A stretch of DNA of 64,000 nucleotides from Melieria omissa. Lineage: Eukaryota > Arthropoda > Insecta > Diptera > Ulidiidae. The position numbers were made by a program, and so were the translations under genes. The notes under the pieces were generated by a model that had not been told where the DNA came from, did no database searches, and worked only from the letters and a program-made list of their open reading frames with translations. The stretch covers positions 75,532,432 to 75,596,431 of the forward strand of contig OZ020270.1 in assembly GCA_963971225.1 (NCBI GenBank), read 5' to 3'. Positions 10,242 through 20,634 of this stretch are shown piece by piece (position 1 is the stretch's first letter; each line of letters opens with the position of its first letter).

Positions 10242-10514
10242 ATGTCTGACGGGCAAGGTTCAGAGAGTTGTGCCGTTTGTCGAGGCCCTGATGGTGGCCC
10301 GATGGTTCAATGCGATGTGTGGGATGAGTGGTCACATTTTGAATGCGTAGGCGTTTCGGAGGAGGTGTCCGCAACGGCCTGGAGCTGCAAACGTTGTACC
10401 GCTGCATCGACGACGAAGGCGACAGCGACACGGCAAATCACAGCGACGACAACAGACCAGCCGGCAGTCATGCCGGTAGAGGGGGCGCCAAGGTGGGTTA
10501 ACAGGTTGAGGTGA
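10242..10514 (+). pseudogene. BEL/Pao Gag N-terminus with PHD-like finger
   Basis: The frame starts MSDGQGSESCAVC and continues with a PHD-type pattern: CAVC, then VQCDVWDEWSHFEC, then WSCKRC. The fourth metal ligand, expected to be Cys, is Trp here (CDVW). PHD-like fingers are known at the N-terminus of some insect BEL Gags. The frame ends at a stop at 10512-10514; Gag continues in another frame about 80 bp downstream. Confidence 0.7.
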
Positions 10515-10597
10515 TGAGCAAGTGCGGTTCGGCAAAATCTAAACGTAATATGAAGCTTGATTTAATGCGTTTAGAAGAATAGAGAAAGGCCGAGCTT

Positions 10598-11508
10598 TTG
10601 TACGTCGAAAAGAAATGTGCAATATTGCGTAGCTATAACGGTTCGGATGAGTCAGGAGGTGAAGATGATTTTCGCTCCAAAGAGGAACATCGCGTGGCAC
10701 AGTGGGCGAGTGGCAAGAGCGAGTTGGCTAGGGCAGGTGGCTGCAGAAAGGCGCTGGGTATAGACCGTGGCGCCGCGTGGGCCGAGCCAGTAGCAACGTC
10801 GACAGGCCTAAGTGCTCAGCAGTTGAGTTCGCGACAAGTTGTTCCAAAAGACCTTCCTATATTTAGCGGTAAGGCCGAAGAATGGCCACTATTTATAAGC
10901 AGTTTTGAAAATTCAACCCGGCTTTGCGGATTTAGTGATGATGAAAATCTGCTCCGGCTGCAAGGCGCGCTACGAGGAAAGGCACTGCACTGGTTCCAGA
11001 GATTATATCCACACTTCGGATGGTATTCGGGAGACCTGAACACATCATTAATAGTGTGCTCGTAAAACTACGTGCGGCCCCACCAGTTAACGCCAACAAA
11101 CTGGAGACCTTGATAGCGTTTGCGCTGGAGGTAAGAAACTTGGCAGCAACTATGGACGCTTCCGGACTACAAGGTCATATGACTAATCCGTTGCTGATGC
11201 AAGAGTTGGTAGAGCGGCTGCTAGCGCCGATGCGGCTGCAGTGGGCTCTTTTTGCGAGGTCCTCCACAGGACCTATTTTGAAGGTATTCAGTGAATATTT
11301 ATTTGATTTGGCAGACGCCGCCAGCAGTGTGGCGACAATTTCAACAGCAGCGCAAGATGCGGAAAGACGTAAGATGCAACGCGTGGGGTTTCACCAGGAA
11401 GAATCCGAGGTTCTAAAGGATGATGCGCCCCAAGCGGGTAATTATAGAGCCTTAGCATGCTATTTGTGCGGCGAAGCGCATGTGTTGGTAAATTGTGGGG
11501 AAATGTAA
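10598..11508 (+). pseudogene. BEL/Pao Gag core (DUF1759-like)
   Basis: Two overlapping frames, broken near 11020-11060. The first holds LPIFSGKAEEWPLFISSFEN and LRLQGALRGKAL, the conserved Pao Gag core. The second runs through LVKLRAAPPVNANKLETLIA and ends in a first zinc knuckle (CYLCGEAHVLVNC). Structural protein of the particle. Stop and frameshift make it non-functional. Confidence 0.85.
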
Positions 11509-12192
11509 GAATTTAAATTACAATGAAAAATGGGAATCAGTTCGGGATTTGAAGCTATGTCGGTCATGCCTGAAGAAGCACGACCCAAGAATCTGTAGAG
11601 AGCGTAGAGACTGCGGGGTAAACGGTTGTGTTATTAAGCACCATCCACTACTACACAAGCCAGAGGAAGAGGCCCATGAAGCCCCTCCAACGATGATTGC
11701 CATCCATCATCAGGCGACCTCGGACGTGCTGTATAGAGTTGTGCCGATAACAATACATAGGAATGGCACTTCTTGCAACCTTTACGCCTTTCTGGACGAC
11801 GGCTCAGGCCCAACGCTGATTGAAAGAAGCATACTGCAGCAGCTTAAACTGAAAGGTCTCGAGAAGGATGCCTCAGATGGACGGACGGGACCATACGTAC
11901 TGAAAAGAATTCGAAAATGTTGGATTTAGAGATTTCACCTCTCGGGAAGAAGAAGAAGCTAGCGCTACGAGACATACGGTCTGTGGAAGCACTCGACCTA
12001 CCTGAACAGACGCTTAATATGGAAGAGCTTGCCGACAAGTACACTCATCTCAGAGGACTTCCCGTCGATTCGTATAGAAACGTCAGACCGCGCATGACAA
12101 TCGGGTTGAGCAATAAGAACGTCGCCATGCCATTGAGATTTAGAGAGGGAAAAGTGGATGAGCCGGCCGCCACAAATACCCGTCTCGGATGA
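11495..12192 (+). pseudogene. BEL/Pao zinc knuckles and aspartic protease
   Basis: It starts with CRSCLKKHDPRICRERRDC and further Cys/His motifs. Residues after CNLYAFLDDGSG match the active-site region of the Pao protease (DUF1758), with the usual D-(D/E)-G-S pattern. The frame is lost at 11929 and resumes at 11917. The protease would process Gag-Pol. Confidence 0.8.
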
Positions 12193-13080
12193 ACGGTATA
12201 TGGGGTCGTCAATCGGAGATTAGGCCACGAATTTGACAGTTTACAACTACATGTATGCGAGTGCGATGATGACGTGGCGCTGCAGAAATTGATGATAGAA
12301 AGCATGACCGTCGAGAAGATGGATGACGAAAATGAACGACAAGCAAGAATTGATAATGACCGTCAGATGAAAATACAGTAATACGTTAGCCGCGAGGGCG
12401 AAGCTTTCGTTGTGAGACTGCTTTGGAAGTCGGAAAAGGTAACGATTACAAACAATTACTCAATGGCTGTACAGAGATTGAGATGCTTTGAGAGAAAGCT
12501 AGCCAGAGATCCAAAATTGCGAATCCGCGTCAACGCTCACATCGAGTCAATGGAAACTAAGGGTTACATACGAAGACTGAACCCCGCCGAAGTTATCGCA
12601 GACCACCCTCGAAAATGGAATCTGCCAATATTTGCCGTGCAAAATCCAAACAAGCCGCAGAAGGTAAGAGTCGTCTGGGATGCTGCCGCGCAGTTTGAGG
12701 GTGTATCTTTGAACGCATGTTTGGAAAAGGGACCTGATTTGTTAACCTCGTTGGTTGCCGTGTTGTTTAACTTTAGAATTGGCAAAATAGGAATATGTGG
12801 TGACATCAGTGAAATGTTTCACCGAGTTTTCATGAAGGATGACCAGCAGTCTCAACGGTTTTTGTGGCGAGGATGTGATGTAACTCGGGCTCCAGACGTT
12901 TACGTATTGCAAGTGATGAGCTTCGGCGCAAGCTGCTCGCCAACGTTACCTCAATTCGTAAAAAACCAGAATGCCTCAGAGTTCATCAATACGCATACAC
13001 GAGCTGCAAAGTCGATCGTAGAGAGGCATTACATGGACGACATGTTGGATAGTGTCGACTCGGTTCAAGAGGGCAATTGA
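12193..13080 (+). pseudogene. BEL/Pao reverse transcriptase
   Basis: The reading frame continues with scattered stops (12190, 12381) into an open stretch from 12412. Landmarks are LRIRVNAHIESMETKGYIRR, KVRVVWDAAAQF, GDISEMFHRV and the catalytic YMDDML near 13030. The polymerase motif is intact although the gene as a whole is broken. The stop at 13078 cuts it from the connection domain. Confidence 0.85.
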
Positions 13081-14243
13081 TTTAGTCAAGGACGTCCGCT
13101 GAATTCATAGTAACGCAAACTTCCACATTCGTAACTGGCTATCGAATTCAAGGGAGGTCATCGAAGCGCTCGGAGGCACAGAAGGCGCAGATAACTTTTT
13201 GCAGTGTCGGGAAGCGAGTAGAACACGCCGTTGAGGCGGACAAAGTACTAGGAATGTGGTGGCAGACTTCCACCGACGTCTTTACTTTTAACCTGAAATT
13301 TACCAAGTCAAGCGAAGAAATACTACTAGGAGCTAGATTACCAAGCAAGAGGGAGCTACTACGACTGCTGATGTCAATTTTCGACCCGCTGGGTTTCTTA
13401 ACGTTCTACCTAATCGACATGAAAATACTGTTACAGAGAATTTGGCGCAGCGAAGTGGGATGGGATGAGACAATTCCTGAAGGTTTCGCCGAAGAATGGA
13501 CGAGATGGCTGGCTTTACTCCCAAAAGTGCAAGACGTAAAGATACCCCGATGTTATTGTGGGACGGCAAGTAGCCAAGCTAGCAAATGCGAACTACACGT
13601 ATTTGCAGATGCAAGCGAGAGCGCATACGCCGCCGTTGCCTACCTGATAGTAGAAGCTGAAGACCATCAAGAAATCTCTCTAGTGTGTTCTAAGTCTAAA
13701 GTTGCTCCGCTACGGCCAATATCGATTCCACGAATGGAACTCCTTGCTGCCGTGATGGAGGCGCGTCTCGGAAACACTATAGTAAAGGCTCACGACTTAA
13801 CGATTGAACGCGTTTATTATTGGACTGATTCAAAGACTGTCCTGTGGTGGATACGGTCAGATCCAAGAAGATACAAACAGTTCGTTATGTTTCGCGTCGG
13901 AGAAATTCAAGAGACCACGGAGATCGCGCAGTGGAACTATGTCCCCACAAGGCTGAATGTGGCTGATTTGGGAACCAAACGAGCTGGTGAACCAGATTTC
14001 AGCCCGACAGGACGTTGGTTTGCGGGTCCTGAGTTCTTGAGAAACCCGAGGGATACATGGCCTAAGTACCAGTCAGATGTGGAGCAGAAAGAAGAACCGG
14101 AGCTAAGAGGACGACCACAGATGCAGCTAGTAGCAGCCCATGTTCGAGCAGAGTCAGCGGTGATAAATCCTGAACGTTTTTCAAAATGGGAACGCTTACT
14201 CCGGAGTACTGCATACGCCAAACGATTTATAATGAAGTTATAA
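13081..14243 (+). pseudogene. BEL/Pao connection region and RNase H
   Basis: The best open part is 13254-14243. Landmarks: SIFDPLGFLTFYLIDMKILL, then RNase H with VFADASESAYAAVAY, RMELLAAVMEARL and WTDSKTVLWWI, i.e. the D, E and D catalytic positions. It is followed by the ADLGTKRA segment usual before the BEL integrase. A frameshift near 14200 disconnects it from integrase. Confidence 0.85.
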
Positions 14244-15109
14244 TTAATATTTCGATGGAAGAGCTCAGCTGGAGCCAGCACTACCTATACCGCCTTGCGC
14301 AAGCCCAAGCCTTTCCCAATGAGATCAATCTGCTGCGACGAAATCCTCACTGTGCCTTCGCGAAAACAAGCCCTTTGTGAAAGCTTTCACCGTTCCTTGA
14401 CGAAACCATGACGTTACGAATGCGAAGCCGCCTGGAGAGGGCGACGTGTGTGGACGATAGCGCGAAAAACCCTATTATATTACCGAGAAGTCACTATATA
14501 ACCAGACTGGTTATTGATTGGTACCACAGAAAGTGGAAACACACGAATCATGAAACCGTGATCAATGAGATCTTCCAGAAATTCTACATTCCGGGACTAC
14601 GGACGCTCTTGAGGTCCGTCCGACACCACTGACAGGCCTGCAAGAATCGCACCGTCGGCCTACGACCGCCCGAGATAGACGTTCTCCCTTAAGCTCGTGT
14701 AGCAGCGTTTTCTCGACCATTCACCCACGTTGGCGTAGACTTTTTCGGCCCTTTCCTGGTGACCAGCGGTAGACGTACTGAGAAGCGCTATGGAGTCGTG
14801 TTTACTTGTATAAAATGCCGCGCGGTGCACGTAGAGATGGCATACAGTCTTACCACAAGCTCATGTATTATGGTAATACGCAACTTCGTCGCTCGACGGG
14901 GAACGCCGAGGGTCTTCTATATTGACAACGGAACTAACCTTAAGGCTGCGGAAAAAGAGCTGCGCATCGCGTTATCGCAGGTGAACTTCGGTGACCTGAA
15001 GGCTGAACTCGCCGGCTGTGAAACTGATTCATTCCCCCCGCCGCTCCTCATATGGGGGGAGCCTGGGAGCGCATGGTGCGCTCGATCAAAACCGTCATGT
15101 ATCAGATAG
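14244..15109 (+). pseudogene. BEL/Pao integrase, zinc-binding and catalytic parts
   Basis: Zinc-binding part at 14480-14640 (WYHRKWKHTNHETVINEIFQ) followed by GVDFFGPF (first Asp) and YIDNGTN (second Asp). Several stops and frame changes occur (14632, 14690). The catalytic Glu region (GAWERMVR-like) lies in a different frame near 15055-15085. An 18-bp perfect hairpin duplication at 15092-15130 breaks it. Confidence 0.8.
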
Positions 15110-15130
15110 ATACTATCTGATACATGACGG

Positions 15131-15654
15131 ACCAAGACCAAGCTTACGGATGAAAAGTTAAGTAACCTATTTGCCGAAGTGGAGAGCATCGTCAACAGCG
15201 GACCACTGACATAACTGTCGCTTGACACAGCTGAAGACGAGGCGCTGACCCCCAACCACTTTCTATTGGGGTCGTCGCCCGGGGTTAAACCACCAGGGGT
15301 GTTTGCCGAAACCGAAAGATCAGTATGTGAAGGCTTCCTGGCGACATTCTCAATACCTGGCAGAAAGGTTCTGGAAGAGATGGGTCGCAGAAATGCTGCC
15401 TATGATGACGCGAAGGACGAACTGGTACGAGAAGGCGAAACCGATCGAGGAAGGCGATGTCGTCGTGATTGTTGACCCGAATTCACCGCTCTATTGCTGG
15501 CCAAAGGGCGTCGTTGTGGCCACTACTCCAGGGTGAGATGGACAGGTGAGAAGCGCGGTCGTAAGGACTCCTCACGGACAGTATCATCGACCGGCTGCGA
15601 AGATAGCGGTGCTGGACGTACGACGTGGCGGAGTGCCTGCAAGTTAGGTATTCT
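15131..15654 (+). pseudogene. BEL/Pao integrase C-terminus (DUF5641-like)
   Basis: Broken frames carry TPNHFLLG, then LAERFWKRWVAEMLP and GDVVVIVDPNSPL...WPKG, the conserved tail of BEL integrases. It ends shortly before the 3' LTR. No env follows. Confidence 0.8.
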
Positions 15655-15682
15655 ATAACTGATGGAGATACCGGGCGGAGGA

Positions 15683-15954
15683 TGTTGGCAACTCCGCCAG
15701 CAAACCAAACGAACTCAAAAATGTAAAAGTAAAATGCAACCCTTTGTGGGAAATTTGTTCATTTTAAATTGAAGAAAGCGAGCGGTGGCGCGACACCGTT
15801 TTTGTGAGTTTATTTTATATTTATTGTTTGTATGAAATTAATATTCTGTTTATTTGAAATAAAGTTTGAACAAACGCGTTGCAACGTCTGGAACTCCCGT
15901 GTTTTCATTGAACGGGTTCCGGTGGTTACCAGGAAACGACATCGCTACACAACA
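15683..15954 (+). repeat. BEL/Pao 3' LTR
   Basis: 272 bp, TGTTGGCAACTCC...CTACACAACA. Same sequence as the 5' LTR apart from scattered substitutions and a roughly 10-bp extra piece. Followed by the target duplication CATTC. Confidence 0.9.
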
Positions 15955-15959
15955 CATTC

Positions 15960-16190
15960 TGTTTAAAAATATAAGCCATCACAATAGCCGTGGCTACACA
16001 GTGTGAGTGCGTTTTGTAAGCAGCTCTTTGCAAGAATTTGGGGATGCGATGCTTCTGCGGAGGAATTTTTAAATATGTTATACTTTTTAGTACCAAAAAG
16101 TCAAACAATTTCAAAGTTTGAATCTCAGTTTATTTATAAAACTTATTAAATTTAAAATTTTTTGCTTCTAAAGAATTCTTTCCTTTAAAA
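15960..16190. other. right interior of TTAA element
   Basis: AT-rich DNA between BEL and the right palindromic end. No gene is seen. Confidence 0.4.
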
Positions 16191-16949
16191 AATTTTACGA
16201 TATATCGTACAAATGACCACAAGGGTTGCAAACAGTGTGCTTACTTAATTTTTCGTTTATGTGGTAGACCCAGTGAAAAAAATGTGGTAGATTTGAATGA
16301 AATGTGGTAAATTTTTTGTATTGTACATTAATAGTATTTTATTGCATTTGTACATTTATTGTATTTCATTGTATTTGCACATTAATTGCATTTTACGTTC
16401 TTCTATGCACTTTAACCTGTGCCGGGTTTCTTCCCATTGTTTTTTGTATTGTTGACTATTTTTTTTCTTTTTTGGGAGCTCGGATTCGCAAATTTTAGCA
16501 GCAGATACAACTTCGCGTGGTAAAATTTCGTCCCGCCCAAGCGTATTGCTATCGCCATGCGATATTCTAAAAAACTAAACACTACTAAAAAATAAAAGCA
16601 AAAATTAACTTCAACTTTTTTAGAAATTTTTCCATTTTAATTGCACCTGCCGCCAAAACAATTGCTAAACTGTCAACTATTTGTAGTGCACTGCTTTCGA
16701 AGTGATGAGAGCGCTACCACATAAGTTTTTTTTTGCACATTTTCACTTATAATGTTCAATGCAGCCCTAACATAAATTTTACAATATACAGTCTGTCCAG
16801 TAGAAGCGTGATCGCCGTAACTTGGAAACTATTTGTCCGATTCGTTTCAAACAAACTGCATTTTATAAGTTTATAATATGTATTGTACGCAATATTATTA
16901 ATAACAGGTATAGTCGCCGCCATTCGCTATTATGGCCTCAAACCTCCGA

Positions 16950-18549
16950 CCCATACTTTGCGCTAAGATCTGAGCAAGTTGCCGAGGCAATCGACTTCAA
17001 ATCAGCCGAATTTGTCTCGATAACGGTTTTGCTGTCCATATAGTATTTCCTCTGAGTTTCTGCTTTACAATTGCCCACACATTTTCTATCGGGTTGGCAT
17101 CAGGCGACTGTGAGGGCCAATCTAACGCTTCTACCCCATTTTACTGTTTCCACTCAGCACACATTCGGCTGCGATGTTTGTGGTCGTTGTCTTCTTGTAT
17201 AATCCAAGAGAGTCCTCTTCTCCCGAACATAAATAATAAAGCTTTTCATAAATTTTGTTCATCAAAACCGCGTTCAAGTTGGTGGTAATAACGAAAAGTC
17301 TCCCAAATCCTTTTTCTAAGAAGCAGCCCTAAACATGGACCTTTACTAGGTCTTTAACAGTTCGTTGGAACAATCGGTTGATGGCGGCACACCAAGATCA
17401 AGTTATGCTACTAATTGCCGAAAATTGGGATTCATCCGTAAATATTACATCATTCCAATTCCGATCTTGATTGGCATAAGCCCAGGCAAGCCGTTTTTAA
17501 GGCAGGTTCTCACCTTGTGGAAAAAAAAAACAACAATTTTTTTTTTGCCTTATCGTGTAGATATATGTTTCAAAAATGTACTCCAGAAATTTCAGATCAA
17601 AATCTGAAAAATTACAAAAGTTACAGGCCGTTACATAGAGCAGTGTAGAGCACCGGCCAAGCGCGCTTTAAACTTTAAACGCGTTTTTCTCAGAACCACA
17701 TTTTCGGACCATACGGAAGTGATTGAAGGCGCTGGAATGAACCAATCGTCACCAAATTTTTTTTTAAATGTTCCTTAGGGTTTTTTCTAATAAACAAACC
17801 ACGACCAGTCACAAAAATATTGAAAATTGTTTATTTAAAAAAATAATAAGTGAACAAAAAAATGCGAAAATCTTAATTTTTTTTTCAAAACCTCATAACT
17901 TTTGTAATTTTGATTTTTTTTTCATGATCTTGGTTCATTCAATAGATAATACGGTACACATTAAGAATGTGTTCGATTTTTGTATTTCAGATCACGGATT
18001 TTGACGGAATCACTTCCGGTAGCGGGACACCTCCTCGCCGACATGCCGCCACTGATGGACGCCCCCTCCCCCCCTTTTTTTGATTCATTCAATTTGAAAA
18101 ATTGTATTCTCTAAATAAATGTGTGTTCATATCCAGAAACAATTTTCAGCGTTGTATCTTTAACCGTTTTCTCAAAAAAAATTCCTAAAAAAAGTGCACT
18201 TTTTCGGATCCACAAGGTGAGAACCTGCCTTAAACGTGTGATGATGAGAGCGACAGTTTTTTCATAGAGCTCCGGTTGTTAACGTCGTTAGATCTTAAAT
18301 GTCCTCGAATCGTCTCTTTTGATATTTGAACACCACTTTTCTCTAAAACTGCTTTCGTTTAACGCAACGATAAGCCCGGCTTCGTCGCAAACAAATCAAT
18401 GATCTTCTTGTCCTGTTTTGGGAGCTCTTTTTTTCAAGGCTCCGCCCAGCCAAATCGTCGACATTTTTTGCTTCCATATACCGATTCGTCCGCCCCGTTA
18501 CGAATGACTTCGACTTCTTCATATATTTTGCTGCAGCTAAACGTGACAT
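16950..18549 (-). pseudogene. Tc1 transposase, broken
   Basis: On the minus strand the N-terminal helix-turn-helix part starts at 18549 (MSRLAAAKYMKKSKSF), followed by EKSGVQISKETIRGHLRS. After the MITE come FTDESQF (first Asp), QEDNDHKH (second Asp) and QSPDANPIENVW (Glu). The spacing from second Asp to Glu is 34 residues, and one stop lies inside it. DDE transposase acting on its own inverted ends in the nucleus. Inactive through stops, frameshifts and the MITE. Confidence 0.85.
17501..18229. mobile_element. TTAA MITE K3 (GGCAGGTTCTCACC ends)
   Basis: 729 bp with inverted ends GGCAGGTTCTCACCTTGTGG, flanked by TTAA (17497-17500, 18230-18233), inside the Tc1 transposase. No transposase encoded. 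Length, target and GG start group it with K1 and K2. Confidence 0.85.
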
Positions 18550-18799
18550 TTACGCCCCTCTAGAGTGTAGACAAAGGAATACGGCTTCAGGTCGCTTCTC
18601 TCACGCGGAGCTCATCTTGTTAAAACACCCTGTGCTTTGTAATTGTTTAACGACACTGACAATTTTTGCAGTGCGTATTACAAAAATTATGAGGCTACTT
18701 AGGTGCATTCCAATTTTTTTGATAACGGTACTCTAAGTGATAATTTGGTCGATCACGCTTCTACTGGACAGACTGTAAAGCTCTAATTTACTTGGAGTA

Positions 18800-19505
18800 A
18801 TAGATTTTGTTTTTTTTTTTTAACAGGAACAAACGCGCAGGGGATGACCCCTATTAATGCGAAGCATTGCGTTGGTTCAGGAAGGATATAAAGGTTAGGA
18901 GATAGGGTTATGAGTAAAGTGTTTATGGGCTCTTGCCTTGAACCCATCGAGATCATAAGTGCTGGGGAAAATATCCGCAGGGAGACCATTCCACAGCCGC
19001 GCTGTGCGGGCCAGAAACGAACTTTCCCTGTAGTGCGTAGTGCGATGGAACATCGTTTCGACGTGGAATGCATGGGCGCCAGTGTTCAAACGGGTTGCCC
19101 GGGGGAATACCCGGAGTGATGGCATCAAGCTGCCCATCTCCACTGAGCAGTTGCCGAAAAAGTATCGGTAAAATAACACCACACATGCCACGTTTCGACG
19201 ATGCTCCAGGGAGTCAATAGAGCTGGATGCCCTACTGTCCCCTATAAGTTTAATCGCACGGTTTTGCACCCGATCGAGGAACTCCAAATGGGTTTTTGAA
19301 GCCCCCGCCCAGAGGTGCGAGTTAAACTCCATTTTAGGTCGGATATAGGTAGTGTAAATAATGCGGAGATCAGACGGAGTGAAATATTTTTTGCACCGCT
19401 TTAGGAAGCCGAGGCACTTGGCTGCTTCTTTCGACACGCCAAAAATATGATCGTTCCAACGAAGATCGTTCTTAATGGACATGCCTAGAACATCAAGAGC
19501 TCAAG
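18800..19505 (-). mobile_element. 5'-truncated non-LTR retrotransposon
   Basis: Minus-strand LINE fragment. Only the C-terminal third of ORF2 remains, followed by about 80 bp of 3' UTR and an A run (T run on the plus strand at 18809-18822). Truncation near 19505 is typical of target-primed insertion. It lies inside the hAT element beside the Tc1. Confidence 0.8.
18895..19482 (-). pseudogene. LINE ORF2 C-terminus (Jockey/CR1-type RT tail)
   Basis: A 195-codon open frame reads WNDHIFGVSKEAAKCLGFLK, IYTTYIRPKMEFNSHLWAG, LDRVQNRAIKLIGD and LARTARLWNGLPADIF. This is the thumb and C-terminal region seen in Jockey and CR1 group LINE proteins. The frame is clean, but endonuclease and polymerase motifs are missing because of 5' truncation. 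Confidence 0.8.
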
Positions 19506-19659
19506 ATTGCATCAAGATTGGTTAAGAGACAAATTTATGTTCCATAAAAATGTGGTAGATTTTAAGCCCTCCGTGGTAGATGTGGTAGAAACTTGATTTT
19601 AAAAATAATTGTGGTAGATCTACCACATATGTGGTAGAAGTAAGCACACTGGTTGCAAA

Positions 19660-20121
19660 GCAAATAAACACATAGAGGTGTCAACTCGCACAAATTTGCG
19701 TACTAGCGCAGTGGTCCCATACGCACTTCGGCTATTCGAGCATATTCGCGATGACTTCGGCAAACTTCTCAATTCGAAGTCAGCTTTCATAATTTGCTTT
19801 ATGTTGATGTGGTCAGTCGCACATCAACCAGCGATTAAGCGATGTGAAACTGGGAGAGCCGGTAGAAATACAGGCACAGAATTACACTAATATTATTACG
19901 AAATTGCAACCTTGGGGCCTACTAGTAGGCCCCAAGCTTGATCAGAAACGTACTTTTTCCTCCATATAAATTTCTAAAACGGGGTTGTTGTTCTAGTTCA
20001 TTTCAAATTCCCAGTGTAGCTGGTGTGAGTCATTTTTTGTGACCAAAGAAATTTGTCTTTTTATTTGTATATTTTTGGTGCCATTTCGTAATACGTTTGT
20101 ATAAAATTGACTAGAAAAATA
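19660..20121. repeat. old repeat with palindrome and inverted copy
   Basis: It contains a 26-bp perfect palindrome (19911-19936, CTTGGGGCCTACT and its complement). Positions 19833-19858 are exactly inverted at 21076-21101, and 19708-19755 reappears in direct orientation near 21209-21250. No gene is seen. Confidence 0.6.
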
Positions 20122-20123
20122 TA

Positions 20124-20632
20124 TCAGGTGTACAACTTTGCTTCCGCCGTTTTCCGATAGGTGGCTGTACCGGCTGAGGCTGGTTGAAATACATAGATGG
20201 TAATGCCTTTAAAGTGAGTGTGGACAGTGCCTAACGAATTGTCATCGCCGTTTCAGTGACAGTTGTTCTTGTTTTCGTATTATTCACGCTCGAAAGTGTC
20301 CATTTATGTGCCCAATTCTCGCCATTTGCGGGAAGTTTTACTTTTCTGTTACAATTCGAAAAAAAATGCAGCTGAAGTGCTCTCAGAAACTTACGGTGAT
20401 GCTGCTCTGAGTGAAAGAACGTGTCGGGAGTGGTTGGAAAAATGGATTGCTTCATGGATAGCGTCAAAAGAGGACTCCTTTTTTCGAGCCGGGATCCGAA
20501 AATTGCCGGAAAGATGGGAGAAAGTTGTCGCTAGCTACGGACAATACTTTGAATAATACATCTGTAAGCACTTTTTCGCAATAAAGCTTTTAATTTTGGA
20601 AAAAAACGGCGGAAGCAAAGTTGTACACCTGA
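20124..20632 (+). mobile_element. internally deleted mariner
   Basis: 509 bp with inverted ends starting TCAGGTGTACAACTTTGCTT (about 30 bp), flanked by TA (20122-20123, 20633-20634). It keeps both ends of the transposase gene joined by a large internal deletion. Confidence 0.9.
20263..20556 (+). pseudogene. mariner transposase, in-frame internal deletion (97 codons)
   Basis: The frame keeps the N-terminal helix-turn-helix (EVLSETYGDAALSERTCREW) and the C-terminal GIRKLPERWEKVVASYGQYF, joined without loss of frame. A full mariner transposase is about 345 residues, so some 250 residues including all catalytic Asp are missing. The true start may be at NSRHLREVLLF. It could only act as a DNA-binding fragment, if it is made at all. 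Confidence 0.85.
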
Positions 20633-20634
20633 TA

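Larger units (their letters stand above)
8514..15954 (+). mobile_element. BEL/Pao LTR retrotransposon, complete layout, defective
   Basis: Two LTRs bounded by TGTTG...CAACA and a perfect 5-bp target duplication CATTC (8509-8513, 15955-15959). Gag, protease, reverse transcriptase, RNase H and integrase follow in BEL/Pao order on the plus strand, broken by many stops and frameshifts. A SINE sits in the 5' LTR and a hAT in the leader. No env is seen. It is an old copy. Confidence 0.9.
8391..16225. mobile_element. TTAA-type element with palindromic ends, split by BEL
   Basis: The left end CCCTTTCCGGAAATTTGTAC follows TTAA (8387-8390). The right end, read inwards on the minus strand, is CCCTTGTGGTCATTTGTACG. 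Both run into the palindrome TGTACGAT(G/A)TATCGTA. The BEL element fills the interior. The right TTAA is not intact (GCAA on the minus strand), so the right boundary is less sure. piggyBac-like by start and target (inference). Confidence 0.6.
16789..18775 (-). mobile_element. Tc1-like transposon, DD34E
   Basis: Inverted ends of 26 bp starting CAGTCTGTCCAGTAGAAGCG, flanked by TA (16787-16788, 18776-18777). The transposase reads on the minus strand and is interrupted by a TTAA MITE (17501-18229). Confidence 0.9.
16233..19651. mobile_element. hAT transposon with CAGTGTGCTTACTT ends
   Basis: Inverted ends CAGTGTGCTTACTT / AAGTAAGCACACTG and a perfect 8-bp target duplication GTTGCAAA (16225-16232, 19652-19659). 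The motif GTGGTAGA is repeated just inside both ends, as expected for transposase binding sites in hAT. Its own transposase was not recognised. It contains a Tc1 (16789-18775) and a truncated LINE (about 18800-19505). Confidence 0.88.

Noticed and set aside
16304..16498. Repeated FIVFHCICTLI-like hydrophobic peptide
   Set aside because: Produced by AT-rich repeats in the hAT end; no start context or family match.
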